This document shows positions 40,151 through 51,059 of a stretch of 54,922 bases of DNA, in pieces; the stretch's first letter is position 1; the number at the start of each line of letters is the position of its first letter. Where the stretch lies: assembly GCA_937862575.1 (NCBI GenBank), contig CALMFM010000084.1, forward strand, positions 1 through 54,922, read 5' to 3'. This DNA comes from an uncultured Bacillota bacterium. Lineage in GTDB: Bacteria; Bacillota_I; Bacilli_A; Izemoplasmatales; Hujiaoplasmataceae. The notes under the pieces are model-generated. The model was given only the letters and a program-made list of their open reading frames with translations. It was not told the DNA's origin and did not search any database. Position numbers and translations under genes: made by a program.

Positions 40151-42106
40151 CTAATGTTCTATTTTATGTTCTGGTTCTTGTTTGGGTGCTGGTTCAAGAT
40201 CTGACGCAAGGACGTTATCCCATCTCTTGAGTTTGCCGGTTGAAGCAATCTCGTCGATGTCTTCTTTGGTAAGGGTCTCGACATCCAATAAGTACTTGGC
40301 GATTGTTTTAAGAAGGTCTAAATTGTCGTTAATGAGCTTCTTGGCATCATCATAGCACTGATGGATAATGCCTCTGACTTCCTTATCAATTTCAGTAGCG
40401 ATAAGTTCTGAGAAGTCTTTTGATTTTCCGTAATCTCTTCCGAGGAATACGGTATCAGTATCTCTTTCGTAGGTGACTGGGCCTAAATTGTCGCTCATAC
40501 CGAATTGAGTAATCATCGATCTGGCAATTGCAGTGGCTCTATCGAGGTCGTTATGAGCTCCGGTGGAGATTTCCCCAAAGATCACTTCTTCCGCCACTCT
40601 ACCGCCAAGCAGGCCGGTAATCATTTCCAACAAGTTTTGTTTGGTTTGCAGGAATGCTTGTTCCTCTTCCGGAAGCATCAGGTTGTATCCGCCGGCTTGA
40701 CCACGAGGAATGATTGTAACCTTGTGGACGACGCTGGCATTCTTGAGTTTCAGTCCGACTACAGTGTGACCGGCTTCGTGATGCGCAATGAATTCTCTTT
40801 CTTTTTTGGAAAAGACGCGGGATTTCTTTGCAGGACCCATCAGTACTCTGTCGACCGCTTCATCGATGTGATGCAATTCAATTTGCGTGCGGTTTTCTCT
40901 GGCGGCCAATAAAGCTGCTTCATTCATCAGATTTTCCAAGTCGGCTCCGGTGAATCCAGGAGTCCGTCTTGCGATTTCTTTGAATTTTATTGCTGGATTG
41001 ATTTTCTTATTTCTTGAATGGACTTGAAGAATTTCTTCGCGTCCCTTGATATCAGGTTTGCCTACATAAATTTGTCTGTCGAAACGACCAGGTCTCATTA
41101 AGGCAGGGTCGAGGATATCGACACGGTTTGTTGCGGCGATAATGATAACTCCGGAATTGTGTCCAAATCCATCCATCTCGACTAGCAATTGGTTGAGGGT
41201 TTGTTCTCTTTCGTCATGTCCGCCACCAAGCCCAGTTCCTCTTTGGCGACCAACTGCATCGATCTCATCGATAAACAAAATACATGGTGCATGTGTCTTG
41301 GCAACTTTGAACATGTCTCTAACACGTGAAGCTCCGACACCGACAAACATTTCTAGGAAGTCCGAACCGGAAACGAAGTAGAATGGAACACTGGCTTCTC
41401 CGGCTACGGCTCTTGCGATTAGTGTCTTACCGGTTCCTGGAGGACCGACAAGCAAGATTCCCTTAGGAATTCTAGCGCCAAGCTCGATATAACGTTTAGG
41501 ATGTTTAAGGAAGTCGATGATTTCTTTCAGTTCTTCCTTTTCTTCATCCGCTCCGGCGACATCTTTGAAAGTGGTTTTTTCGTTCTTGCTGATTTGAGCG
41601 CGGCTCTTTCCAAAATCAAACGCTTGCCTGTTGGCATTGTTCCCGCTTCTCATCATGAAATAGAACATGAAGATGAAACCGCCAATAATCAGTATTATGA
41701 ATATTACGTTTCCGATGCTATAACTTGGAGCTGGATTAAATGTGTAAGTTACATCGTTGCTGGTATATGCATCGTTATTGAGTAAACTTATTCTGTCACG
41801 AACATAATTCAACTCATCGTCATTCGCAAGATATGTAACGTATTCTTGTGCGTCTTCACCGACAAGAATACCGGTAACCTGGTATGCCCGGTAATTTGAA
41901 TCTCCTCCCATAGGGGTTACTTCAACAGTTTCGACGCCTTGGTTTTCCAAAACCGAGATGAATTGGCTGTTAGTCAATTCCCATGGGGAGTTCATGTTAC
42001 CAAAGGTCATGAACAGGGTTATAAATATGATAACCAGAATCAATATCGTCAACAGTTGCGTGGTGCGGCTGCCAATCGGATTGGTTGGTTTTTGTGCTGT
42101 AGCCAT
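40151..42106 (-). CDS. ftsH: ATP-dependent zinc metalloprotease FtsH
   Basis: [20 protein letters not shown] region, HEAGH zinc motif. Confidence 0.98.
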   Translation of the reverse strand: MATAQKPTNPIGSRTTQLLTILILVIIFITLFMTFGNMNSPWELTNSQFISVLENQGVETVEVTPMGGDSNYRAYQVTGILVGEDAQEYVTYLANDDELNYVRDRISLLNNDAYTSNDVTYTFNPAPSYSIGNVIFIILIIGGFIFMFYFMMRSGNNANRQAFDFGKSRAQISKNEKTTFKDVAGADEEKEELKEIIDFLKHPKRYIELGARIPKGILLVGPPGTGKTLIARAVAGEASVPFYFVSGSDFLEMFVGVGASRVRDMFKVAKTHAPCILFIDEIDAVGRQRGTGLGGGHDEREQTLNQLLVEMDGFGHNSGVIIIAATNRVDILDPALMRPGRFDRQIYVGKPDIKGREEILQVHSRNKKINPAIKFKEIARRTPGFTGADLENLMNEAALLAARENRTQIELHHIDEAVDRVLMGPAKKSRVFSKKEREFIAHHEAGHTVVGLKLKNASVVHKVTIIPRGQAGGYNLMLPEEEQAFLQTKQNLLEMITGLLGGRVAEEVIFGEISTGAHNDLDRATAIARSMITQFGMSDNLGPVTYERDTDTVFLGRDYGKSKDFSELIATEIDKEVRGIIHQCYDDAKKLINDNLDLLKTIAKYLLDVETLTKEDIDEIASTGKLKRWDNVLASDLEPAPKQEPEHKIEH

Positions 42107-42115
42107 AATTTCCTC

Positions 42116-42658
42116 CTACTTAGTGTAAACTTCTTCCTTGAGTACACCGACATATGGTAGATTACGATACATTTCGTCGTAATCGAGTCCAAAACCAACC
42201 ACAAATTCCTTCGGAATGGTCTTGCCGATGTATTTAGGTGTGAATTCGACAACCCTACCAGCAGGTTTATCTAGCAATGTCACGACTTCAACGGAATTAG
42301 CTCCGCGATATAATAACAATTTCGTGATGATACTGATAGTTTTTGCCGTATCAACTATGTCTTCTGCGATTAAAATATCGCGTCCTTTAACTGGTATGTC
42401 CAAATCTCTTGTAATCTTGACGTCGCCCGTAGAAGCAGTACCGCCATGGTAACTTTGTACTCCCATAAGTTCAACTTCAAGATATAGATCAAGGTATTTC
42501 ATCAATTCTGCCATAAAAGGCATGCACCCTTTAAGCAGACCGATTACCAATGGTTTCTTTCCCTGATAGTCATTGGTTATCTGAGTTCCTAATTTTTGAC
42601 ATATTTCTTGGATTTCTTTTTGGCTAACCAATACTTTTTTGATATCTTTTTCAAGCAT
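42116..42658 (-). CDS. hpt: Hypoxanthine phosphoribosyltransferase
   Basis: VIGLLKGCMPFMAELMKYL; DILIAEDIVDTAKTI PRPP motif. Confidence 0.95.
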   Translation of the reverse strand: MLEKDIKKVLVSQKEIQEICQKLGTQITNDYQGKKPLVIGLLKGCMPFMAELMKYLDLYLEVELMGVQSYHGGTASTGDVKITRDLDIPVKGRDILIAEDIVDTAKTISIITKLLLYRGANSVEVVTLLDKPAGRVVEFTPKYIGKTIPKEFVVGFGLDYDEMYRNLPYVGVLKEEVYTK

Positions 42659-43985
42659 CGTTTTTACCCTCCTGATAAATTAGATACATTGTCTTTTTGC
42701 CAGTAGTTTTTGCTTTAAATATACGGGGAATCCACAGAATATTTTGATTGTTATCCAAGATGATTGGGAGAATGTTTCTGGTTTTCATCGGTATCTTCTC
42801 GTTGATGAAAACATCTTTAAGTTTCTTGGTTCCGCCGGTAGTTTTAATTTTATCTCCTTCGATTCTACTTCTGATAGTCAAAGGAAATATCAAATCTAAA
42901 TTATTATAACATAATTTATACATAATACCATAATATTTGTTTGGATTTTGGGTTACCACCAACAAACTTCCATCAGGTAGAATGACTTCTCCATATTCTT
43001 CAATTGAGTAGGAAAAATCGTTTATTGAAGGTTTCTGATTTTCAAAATGAACTAGGTTATAGCTTTTATGGACATAGAGATTTTCCGAAAGAGTTAGTTC
43101 AACGTGAGGCTTTTCATTTGAAAAAAGTCGGATAATATCCACGATGTTCGTATAACTTAATTCCAATGTGTTCGATGTTAATTTATTTACTACGCGTTTA
43201 ATGCTTTCTATTTGTACAATCTGGTCAATATCAAGGAATGAACCTACGTCATATGCAAAAGCATTTTTGTAGCGAATCAGGTGATCCGCCACAAACATGT
43301 CGGTGATTTTTTCGACAAGTTTGTATGCCTTTGTTTGATATTCTGCAAATTGAGTGAATTTCTCCAAATATTTTGGATTTTCAGCTTCTAATAACGGCAT
43401 TATATGATGACGATATCTATTTCGAGTATAATTATCTTCTTTGTTGGAACTGTCTTCGTTATAAGCAACTGAATTTTCTTCTTGATAAGCCTTGATTTCC
43501 GCCTTTGTTATTCTCAACATTGGCCGGATTATTTTGATATCCTGAAACTTTGTTTCGGACAAAATACCTCGATAACCTTCAAAAGAAGAGCCTCTTGCAA
43601 TCCGCATTAGGATGGTTTCGGCGTTATCGTTGGCGTTGTGAGCCAAGACGATTTTATCCGCATTGATCTTACGGACGTTTTCCGCAAAGAATTCATACCT
43701 TTTTGTATGAGCATAATCGTGGAAGTTTTCATCATCTTTATGTTCGAGTTTTCTGGTGTATAATTGAATGGAATTGTTCTTACAGAAGTCCGCTATTAGT
43801 TTATAATCATTTGGACTATCAACTCGTTTTTGATGGTCCATGTGAGCAACAGACAGTTGAAGATCCATTTCTTCTCTTTTTGAAGCAAGGTAATGCAACA
43901 TGACCATGGAATCGATACCGCCGCTTACTGCTAGCAGAAGATGCTCATGTGGTTTTATGAGTTTCATATTGAATTGTTTAAGCAC
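42651..43985 (-). CDS. tilS: tRNA(Ile)-lysidine synthase
   Basis: SGGIDSMVMLHYL PP-loop, HNANDNAETILMRIARGSSFEG; GTG start at 43985 preceded by AAGGAGG (the ORF-track ATG at 44006 lies upstream of the SD). Confidence 0.94.
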   Translation of the reverse strand: MLKQFNMKLIKPHEHLLLAVSGGIDSMVMLHYLASKREEMDLQLSVAHMDHQKRVDSPNDYKLIADFCKNNSIQLYTRKLEHKDDENFHDYAHTKRYEFFAENVRKINADKIVLAHNANDNAETILMRIARGSSFEGYRGILSETKFQDIKIIRPMLRITKAEIKAYQEENSVAYNEDSSNKEDNYTRNRYRHHIMPLLEAENPKYLEKFTQFAEYQTKAYKLVEKITDMFVADHLIRYKNAFAYDVGSFLDIDQIVQIESIKRVVNKLTSNTLELSYTNIVDIIRLFSNEKPHVELTLSENLYVHKSYNLVHFENQKPSINDFSYSIEEYGEVILPDGSLLVVTQNPNKYYGIMYKLCYNNLDLIFPLTIRSRIEGDKIKTTGGTKKLKDVFINEKIPMKTRNILPIILDNNQNILWIPRIFKAKTTGKKTMYLIYQEGKNDA

Positions 43986-44150
43986 GGTATCACCTCCTTG
44001 TGACACATTTAACGCAATTTTGAAGTATTAATATGGATTTTATCAATTTTCTGTGATGAATACATGTTAATATGGTTAACAAATTGAAAATATTTTTTGG
44101 AATAGTTGCAATCTGTTATAATATACTCATATTGTAATCAGAGGTGTATC

Positions 44151-44714
44151 ATGAAAAAATTGATTCTCGCCAGCAATTCACCAAGACGCAAAGAATTGAT
44201 GAAGTTGTTGGGATATGAATTTGAAATAATAGCTCCTAATGTTGACGAAATTATCCATCCTCATATGGAACACGATGATTTGGTCATAGATTTGGCTTTT
44301 CAGAAAGCTTACGCGGTATTCAAAGAACATAAAGACGATATAGTTATCGGATTTGATACCTTGGTTGTCGTCGATGATTATGTTTTAGGCAAGCCAAAAG
44401 ACGAAAATGAAGCGAAATTGTTTTTGAGTTTGCTCTCAGACCGAACGCACAGAGTCATTACTGGTTGCAGCATTCTCACTAGTGGTTTTTCTAGATCATT
44501 TCATAGCGATGCCATGGTCTCATTTTACAGATTGTCAGAAAAAGAGATTGAAGATTATGTCAAAACCGGAGAGCCGATGGACAAAGCCGGAGCTTATGGA
44601 ATCCAAGGTTACGGATCTAAATTAGTGAAAGCCATCAGTGGCGACTATTATTCAATCGTCGGGTTTCCAATCGGAAGATTGAATCAGGAACTAAAGAAAG
44701 TCGTAGAAAGATAA
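44151..44714 (+). CDS. Maf family nucleotide pyrophosphatase
   Basis: LILASNSPRRKELMKLLGYEFEII; DTLVVVD; GAYGIQGYGS. Confidence 0.95.
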   Translation: MKKLILASNSPRRKELMKLLGYEFEIIAPNVDEIIHPHMEHDDLVIDLAFQKAYAVFKEHKDDIVIGFDTLVVVDDYVLGKPKDENEAKLFLSLLSDRTHRVITGCSILTSGFSRSFHSDAMVSFYRLSEKEIEDYVKTGEPMDKAGAYGIQGYGSKLVKAISGDYYSIVGFPIGRLNQELKKVVER

Positions 44715-44854
44715 CTGATTTTCTTGTATTGTTTTAATAGTATAATAACTTAAAGTCATCGTTTCTAAGATATATATTTATTATATCATTATCATAAATT
44801 CATTTCATATATTTTTTTCTTGCAATTTAAAATATAGTTTGATATAATACCTAT

Positions 44855-44913
44855 GCTCATTGATATGAACTTACTATGATCGCTGAGAGAATCATGGCAG
44901 AAGGAGAAGGAAT
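44855..44913 (+). promoter_or_regulatory. Candidate structured leader of rpmE
   Basis: Downstream of TATAAT 44843-44848; ATGAT...ATCAT hairpin (44876-44895) just upstream of SD. Confidence 0.35.
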
Positions 44914-45132
44914 ATGAAAAAAGACATACATCCAAAATATCATACAATTACAGTTACTTGTTCAACTTGCGGGAACACATTTGAGACCGGATCGACTCAG
45001 AAGGAAATTCATGTCGACACTTGCTCGAATTGCCATCCTTTCTACACCGGAAAACAAAAACATACTGTAATCGCTGGTAGAATTGACAAGTTCAATAAAA
45101 AGTATGGTATTCAAGAAGAAGAAAATAAATAA
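44914..45132 (+). CDS. rpmE: 50S ribosomal protein L31
   Basis: [48 protein letters not shown] (zinc-binding Cys form). Confidence 0.96.
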   Translation: MKKDIHPKYHTITVTCSTCGNTFETGSTQKEIHVDTCSNCHPFYTGKQKHTVIAGRIDKFNKKYGIQEEENK

Positions 45133-45161
45133 AAAGCCAAAAACCTTGGCTTTTTTTTTTG
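45132..45161 (+). terminator. Intrinsic terminator
   Basis: AAAAAGCCAA-AAACC-TTGGCTTTTTTTTT. Confidence 0.88.
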
Positions 45162-45198
45162 AAATTTTGTTATAATATGATAAAAAAGGAGAGGGAAT

Positions 45199-45807
45199 AT
45201 GTATTTGTCACAGAAAGATGGTTGGATAGAAGTTATCACCGGCCCAATGTTTGCCGGCAAGACCGAAGAATTGATTAGAAGAATAAAAAGATTGCAATAT
45301 GCAGACCAGAATATAATGGTTTTCAAACCGGCTATCGATAACAGATATGCAAACAATGAAATCGTTTCACATAACAACAGCCGCACTAAATCGATATCTA
45401 TTGTGAAAGCAAGCGAGATAATGGAACATGTCACTGAAGAAACCAACGTGGTCGCAATTGATGAAATTCAGTTTCTTGATGAAGAAGCGGTGGATATCTG
45501 TGAATATCTCGCCGATCACGGAAAAAGAGTAATAGTTTCCGGTCTTGACAGAGATTTCCGCGGAGAACCATTCTCATTTATGCCAAAGCTTTTGTCATTA
45601 GCAGAATATGTGACCAAATTATCCGCAATCTGTGTCAAATGTCATACGCCGGCCACTAGAACTCAAAGAATAATCAATGGACAGCCTGCAAATTACAACG
45701 ATCCAATAATTTTAGTAGGAGCCCAAGACTCTTATGAGGCAAGATGCCGCGATTGTCATGATGTTCCCGGAAAACCTGTTAATTATGAAATATCAAAAAA
45801 ACACTGA
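45199..45807 (+). CDS. tdk: Thymidine kinase
   Basis: ITGPMFAGKTEELIRRI; AIDEIQFLDEEAV; CVKCHTPATRTQR. Confidence 0.95.
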   Translation: MYLSQKDGWIEVITGPMFAGKTEELIRRIKRLQYADQNIMVFKPAIDNRYANNEIVSHNNSRTKSISIVKASEIMEHVTEETNVVAIDEIQFLDEEAVDICEYLADHGKRVIVSGLDRDFRGEPFSFMPKLLSLAEYVTKLSAICVKCHTPATRTQRIINGQPANYNDPIILVGAQDSYEARCRDCHDVPGKPVNYEISKKH

Positions 45808-46255
45808 CGAATACTTCATGAATCTGGCTTTGGAAGAGGCTAAAAAAGCCGAATCCAAGCTCGAAGTACCAGTGGGGTGTGTTATTGTCAAAGACAATAA
45901 AATCATCGCTAAAGCCCATAATCTTCGTGAAAGCAAACAATCTTCATTGGCTCACGCAGAAATTATCGCCATCGAGAAAGCTTGTAAGAAAGTCGGTAGT
46001 TGGCGACTTGAGGATTGCGACATATTTATAACTCTTGAACCTTGTTTGATGTGTTCCGGAGCAATTATAAATTCTCGAATCAAAAGAGTAGTGTATGGAA
46101 CAACAGAACCTAAGTTCGGAGCACACCAATCCAAGACCAATGTCTATGAAATTGACTTTAATCATAAGACCGAGGTAAAAGCCGGAGTGCTTGCGGAAGA
46201 ATCCAACAGGATGTTGAAAGATTTCTTCAAGAATATCAGAAGTGAAAAGAATTGA
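45785..46255 (+). CDS. tadA: tRNA-specific adenosine deaminase
   Basis: VPVGCVIVKDNKIIAKAHN, HAEIIAIEKAC, LEPCLMCSGAI; start within 3' end of tdk. Confidence 0.93.
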   Translation: MKYQKNTDEYFMNLALEEAKKAESKLEVPVGCVIVKDNKIIAKAHNLRESKQSSLAHAEIIAIEKACKKVGSWRLEDCDIFITLEPCLMCSGAIINSRIKRVVYGTTEPKFGAHQSKTNVYEIDFNHKTEVKAGVLAEESNRMLKDFFKNIRSEKN

Positions 46256-46285
46256 AATATCATCTTGATATGTTATAATATTGAT

Positions 46286-46404
46286 GGAATCTCAAACGAA
46301 GCATCTTCACTCAATAGATGCCCACGAATCAGGTCAGGTCTTGACGGAAGCAGCCTTAAGTAAGGTGTTTATGTGGGTGGAGATGCTTCGGATGAGATTC
46401 TTTT
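46286..46404 (+). ncRNA. ffs: Signal recognition particle RNA (bacterial SRP RNA)
   Basis: Domain IV GGTCAGGTCTTGACGGAAGCAGCC; terminal pairing GAATCTCA/TGAGATTC; TATAAT at 46274-46279; T run at 3' end; adjacent to tadA. Confidence 0.88.
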
Positions 46405-46419
46405 ACTTGGGAGGAAAAC

Positions 46420-47181
46420 ATGGCATTGATATTTTTGGATTTGGACGGAACAGCTTTGCATAAAGGCAAACCGGCCAAAGGAGTAATGGAAAGCATAGCG
46501 GCGCTTAAAGCCAATAACCATCTGGTAGCTTTGGCTACCGGAAGAAGCCCTTTGCTTTTATATGGAAATGATAAATTGTTTGGTACAGAATTACTGGTTC
46601 TTGCGAACGGTGGTTATGTTCTTGTAGGAGAAAAAGTAATTCATGAAAGGTATATCCCTTCAGAATTAGTCAAGAAAATAATGGATTATTCCGACAAAGA
46701 GAAAACGGATTTGGTTATCGAATATGATGACGAATACATCTCTTATCGAAAGGATTCGGATATTGCCGATAGATTCTCAGAGATTTTCCATATAGAAAAT
46801 CCAAGATTTGATGGCAAATTCTATCCAGAAAGAAAAGTCTATTCGATGCTTGTCTTCAATAAGGACAATGTCGAAGATATGATAAAAAGTCTTCCGGAAC
46901 TCGCATTCAACCAATCCAACGCTTTAGGCTACGATGTAAATTTGAAAGGCGAACTGAAGGCAGAAGGCGTCAAAGCGATGGTGGAATATCTAAACTATCC
47001 TTGGGAAGAAACCTATGCCATTGGCGATGGGCACAACGATATTACCATGTTGAAATACGTCAGACACGGCATAGCCATGGGGAATGCCAATCAAGATGTC
47101 AAATCAGCTGCCGAGTATGTAACTGATGACGTCAATGAATATGGCGTGATGAACGCTTTGAAGCATTATAAGTTAATATAA
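46420..47181 (+). CDS. Cof-type HAD-family hydrolase
   Basis: IFLDLDGTALHKG; AIGDGHNDITMLKYVRHGIAMGNA. Confidence 0.93.
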   Translation: MALIFLDLDGTALHKGKPAKGVMESIAALKANNHLVALATGRSPLLLYGNDKLFGTELLVLANGGYVLVGEKVIHERYIPSELVKKIMDYSDKEKTDLVIEYDDEYISYRKDSDIADRFSEIFHIENPRFDGKFYPERKVYSMLVFNKDNVEDMIKSLPELAFNQSNALGYDVNLKGELKAEGVKAMVEYLNYPWEETYAIGDGHNDITMLKYVRHGIAMGNANQDVKSAAEYVTDDVNEYGVMNALKHYKLI

Positions 47182-47237
47182 ACCATTCTGATATCAGTAG
47201 ATATCTATTAAAATAATTATCGAAGGTAAGTGATCTT

Positions 47238-49100
47238 ATGTATGATGTTATAGTCGTCGGTGGTGGACATGCCGGAACCGAAGCTGCTTTAGCGGCTGCC
47301 CGACTGAACAAGAAAACAATCCTTATAACCGGAAACCTGAAAATGGTTTCCTTTATGCCGTGCAACCCTTCTATCGGCGGACCTGCCAAAGGTACTTTGG
47401 TCAGAGAGATAGATGCTTTGGGTGGAGAAATGGGCAAAAACACTGATAAAACCTGTCTGCAAATGAAGCTGCTTAACAAATCCAAAGGTCCTGCCGTAAG
47501 GGCGTTAAGAGCTCAATCAGACAAGATTGAATATCCCGCAGAAATGCTTAGGACGATGGAAAATCAGGATAACCTTGACCTGTTGGAAGCTTATGTCAAA
47601 GAATTAATAGTTGAAGAAAAGGTTGTCAAAGGCATTATTTTGGAAAATCAAGAAAAAATATTTGGCAAGACAATAATTATTACAACCGGAACATTTATGG
47701 AAGCGAAAATATTAATTGGCAACACCTACAAGGTTCAAGGACCTGACAAACAAAAAGCATCCATTGGTTTAAGTAAACATTTAAGAGAAATCGGGCACAA
47801 GACTTTCCGTCTAAAAACAGGAACCCCACCTAGAATCAAAAGAGAAAGCATTGATTTCTCTAAAATGGAATTATCGCCAGGAGATAACTTTGAATATCAT
47901 TTCAGTTTCGAGGATCAACATCTCCGTGTATTGGACGAAGAGTGGCCTTGTTATTTGATTCATACAAAACCGGAAACCCATAAGATAATCAATATGAATA
48001 TTACCAAGTCAGCAATGTACAGCGGTCTCGTCGAAGGTGTTGGTCCAAGGTATTGTCCATCTATCGAAGATAAATTGGTAAGATTCCATGATAAAGAAAG
48101 ACATCAACTCTTCATTGAACCGGAATCTGCACATTTGGATGAGGTATATCTTCAAGGATTTTCAACATCTATGCCAATCGAAATCCAAGAAGAAATGGTT
48201 CATTCATTGCCGGGGCTGGAAAACGCCGTTATCGCAAAATATGCATATGCAATCGAGTATGATGCGATCGATTCGAGAACGCTTTGGCCTTCACTGGAAT
48301 CCAAAATTGTCGAAAACCTATTTTTTGCCGGGCAAGTAAATGGAACCAGCGGTTATGAAGAGGCTGCGGCTCAAGGATTGATTGCCGGAATAAACGCTAG
48401 TCGAAAACTAGATCAGGTTGACCCGCTGGTACTAAGAAGAGATGAAGCATATATCGGCGTTCTCATTGATGATTTGGTCACCAAAGGCACTAATGAACCT
48501 TATCGGATGCTGACATCTAGAGCGGAATTCAGGCTTTTATTGAGACATGATAATGCAGATCTAAGATTGACCGAACATGGGCACAAAGTAGGCTTGATCA
48601 GCGATCAAAGATATGAAAAATTTCTAAATAAAAAATCAGATATCGAAAGCTTGATTGAGTTATTGAAAAATACTTATGTTACTCCGGTTAAAGATCTCAA
48701 CGAAAGATTTGAATCTCTCAATTTAATAGGCATAAAAGGCAAAACATCATTGTATGATCTCTTGAAAAGACCGGATATGACCTTTGAGATTTTGAAAGTA
48801 TTGGTTAATTTTGAATTTGAAACCACTTTAGAAGTGGAAGAACAAGTTGAAATAAACATCAAATATGCGGGATATATCGACAAGTCAATAAAAGAAGCCA
48901 ACAAATTGATTAAGGAAGAAAATATTAAAATACCAAAAGATATCAATTTCAATGATGTTCCTAATCTGGCTTTGGAAGCCAGAAGTAAATTGGAAAAGAT
49001 CAGACCTTTAACAATTTCGCAAGCATCAAGAATTAGCGGAGTCAATCCTGCGGATATCCAAATGTTGCTGATATATATGAGAAGGAAGTATGAAACATAA
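47238..49100 (+). CDS. mnmG: tRNA uridine-5-carboxymethylaminomethyl(34) synthesis enzyme MnmG
   Basis: YDVIVVGGGHAGTEAALAAARL; CNPSIGGPAKGTLVREIDALGG; RPLTISQASRISGVNPADI. Confidence 0.98.
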   Translation: MYDVIVVGGGHAGTEAALAAARLNKKTILITGNLKMVSFMPCNPSIGGPAKGTLVREIDALGGEMGKNTDKTCLQMKLLNKSKGPAVRALRAQSDKIEYPAEMLRTMENQDNLDLLEAYVKELIVEEKVVKGIILENQEKIFGKTIIITTGTFMEAKILIGNTYKVQGPDKQKASIGLSKHLREIGHKTFRLKTGTPPRIKRESIDFSKMELSPGDNFEYHFSFEDQHLRVLDEEWPCYLIHTKPETHKIINMNITKSAMYSGLVEGVGPRYCPSIEDKLVRFHDKERHQLFIEPESAHLDEVYLQGFSTSMPIEIQEEMVHSLPGLENAVIAKYAYAIEYDAIDSRTLWPSLESKIVENLFFAGQVNGTSGYEEAAAQGLIAGINASRKLDQVDPLVLRRDEAYIGVLIDDLVTKGTNEPYRMLTSRAEFRLLLRHDNADLRLTEHGHKVGLISDQRYEKFLNKKSDIESLIELLKNTYVTPVKDLNERFESLNLIGIKGKTSLYDLLKRPDMTFEILKVLVNFEFETTLEVEEQVEINIKYAGYIDKSIKEANKLIKEENIKIPKDINFNDVPNLALEARSKLEKIRPLTISQASRISGVNPADIQMLLIYMRRKYET

Positions 49101-49166
49101 GTTTCATGATTTTTAACATTAATTTCCGATTATATGATAGAATATATTCAGAAACGGGAGAGACTT

Positions 49167-49850
49167 ATGTTTAACAAAAGGAATCAACTTGATGAAACGC
49201 TCAATCAGATGCTAGATAATCCGAAATTTCATGATTATTACATTTTTTTGACTGAAACCAATAAAATAACAAATCTTACCAGAATCACCGATATCGATTC
49301 CGTCTATTATAAGCATTTCTATGACTCAATAATTCTATCGAAACATCTTGATTTGAAAAATAAAACCATTTTAGACATCGGAGCCGGAGCCGGATTCCCA
49401 TCTATACCCCTCAAGATTATTGAAGATTCATTACAAGTTACGATTGTCGATTCTCTCAATAAACGAATTAGATTTCTAGATGACTTAGTAGATAAACTTA
49501 ACTTGGAAGGTGTAAAGAATATTCACGGAAGAGCCGAGGAATTGGAAACAAAAAATCATTATGATATCGTTATTTCCAGAGCGGTTGCCAGATTAAATAT
49601 CCTTGTTGAACTTACTTTACCTTTTGTAAAACCGGGAGGATGGTTTGTAGCCTATAAGAGTTCTAATTATCGAGAAGAACTTGATGAAGCTTTAACAGGA
49701 ATAAAAAAACTCGGCGGTTCGTTCGACAGAGCGGAAACTTATCAGATTGACAATGAAGAATCACATGTATTGATATTCATTAAGAAAGTTAAAAGTACAG
49801 ATAATATTTATCCGAGACAATTCGCCAAAATAAAAAACAACCCTTTATAG
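49167..49850 (+). CDS. rsmG: 16S rRNA (guanine(527)-N(7))-methyltransferase RsmG
   Basis: NLTRITD, ILDIGAGAGFPSIPLKI, SRAVARLNILVEL; start at MFNKRNQ after GGGAGAG. Confidence 0.95.
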   Translation: MFNKRNQLDETLNQMLDNPKFHDYYIFLTETNKITNLTRITDIDSVYYKHFYDSIILSKHLDLKNKTILDIGAGAGFPSIPLKIIEDSLQVTIVDSLNKRIRFLDDLVDKLNLEGVKNIHGRAEELETKNHYDIVISRAVARLNILVELTLPFVKPGGWFVAYKSSNYREELDEALTGIKKLGGSFDRAETYQIDNEESHVLIFIKKVKSTDNIYPRQFAKIKNNPL

Positions 49851-49859
49851 GAGGCTGTT

Positions 49860-51059
49860 TTGAAAAGAAAAAAGACTTATGCATTTGCAGAAATAGAACA
49901 ATATCGTGAATATTTGGAGATAAAGAATCTTCGTGGAAAAAACATGATTGTTTCCGGAGTCTTTTTTGTTATGTTGCTATTGACTTTGACTTATATGATA
50001 GTGGCCAGATATTCTTGGACATTCGTTTTACCGATGACGATTGGATTTCTATTACTTTTGATAATCGCTTTTGTTTTTGCGGCTTATGGCGAAGAGGATT
50101 ACTCTTATCTGAAAATAAGTAAGTATATCCTGACACTTGGTCTTTTTTCGATGGTCACCGCGATGATTATTGTGTTCCAATCACCATCGATGATTCCTTT
50201 GCTATTTGTGGCATATTGCTTATTGGCAATATATCAAGATTCCAAAGTTATCATTGTGAGTGATATCTATTTTCTTTTCACAATCGTTTTTATCGTCGTA
50301 AACAATCCAGAATTTTTATTGGCTCAAAACACTACGCAAGGAAGTGCCTTTAGTATCACTTTCTTCTCGGTTTTGTTTCTTGTAATGTTGTCGATATCCT
50401 CTTATATTATCATGAAAGAAAAAGCCTTCTTTTATAATCAAATATCAAAATCAAAAGAAATCGAATATCGCAATATCGATTTATTGTTAAAACTAAAAGA
50501 AAAAACAGGTAAGAAAGAAAAAGATGTTTTGGGATACTATGAACAAACAAATGAGTTCTTGAAAGCTTTTAGTAAAAAATTACAAATACCGAATATCTTT
50601 GAAGAAAAAATCAACGTTTTGATTGATTTGGAGAATCATTTATCCACAAAAGATATCTTGAAAAAGTATCCGGAATATACAGAAACCGATTTGAATAGAT
50701 TATCAAAAATCATGATAACAAACAATTCTGCTTTAGACCGAATAGCTGTAAAACTATCCAAAACCAAGAGTACAGACATCAAGAGAAGAGAGATATTTTC
50801 CGCAACACACTTCAAGAGTTTCAATAAACAATCCGATCCAACCGAGATTAAGATCATCGCATTTGTCATATTCTACGTATCTTTGAAAAAAGGTTTGTTG
50901 GGAATGAATAAGATTTCCGATGAAGAAATCTACAATATGATTACAAATACCGATTATTACTACTATATCGACTCTCGAGTCATGAGAATCTATGAAGAGA
51001 ACTCCGAAGTTTTCGAAGCGATCATCCAAGACGCTTTAGGAAAAGGAGGCAAATCATGA
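49860..51059 (+). CDS. Multi-TM membrane protein with C-terminal cytoplasmic helical domain (unknown function)
   Basis: 399-aa ORF, about six TMs then KIIAFVIFYVSLKKG helical region. Confidence 0.75.
   Translation: MKRKKTYAFAEIEQYREYLEIKNLRGKNMIVSGVFFVMLLLTLTYMIVARYSWTFVLPMTIGFLLLLIIAFVFAAYGEEDYSYLKISKYILTLGLFSMVTAMIIVFQSPSMIPLLFVAYCLLAIYQDSKVIIVSDIYFLFTIVFIVVNNPEFLLAQNTTQGSAFSITFFSVLFLVMLSISSYIIMKEKAFFYNQISKSKEIEYRNIDLLLKLKEKTGKKEKDVLGYYEQTNEFLKAFSKKLQIPNIFEEKINVLIDLENHLSTKDILKKYPEYTETDLNRLSKIMITNNSALDRIAVKLSKTKSTDIKRREIFSATHFKSFNKQSDPTEIKIIAFVIFYVSLKKGLLGMNKISDEEIYNMITNTDYYYYIDSRVMRIYEENSEVFEAIIQDALGKGGKS

Noticed and set aside
46281-46463. 60-aa ORF MMESQTKHLHSIDAHES...
   Set aside because: Coincides with the SRP RNA gene and overlaps the HAD gene start.
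49090-49107. ATGAAAC-ATAA-GTTTCAT inverted repeat at the end of mnmG as a parS site
   Set aside because: Arms are in the opposite arrangement to parS (GAAAC...GTTTC) and it overlaps the stop codon; more likely a weak terminator hairpin.
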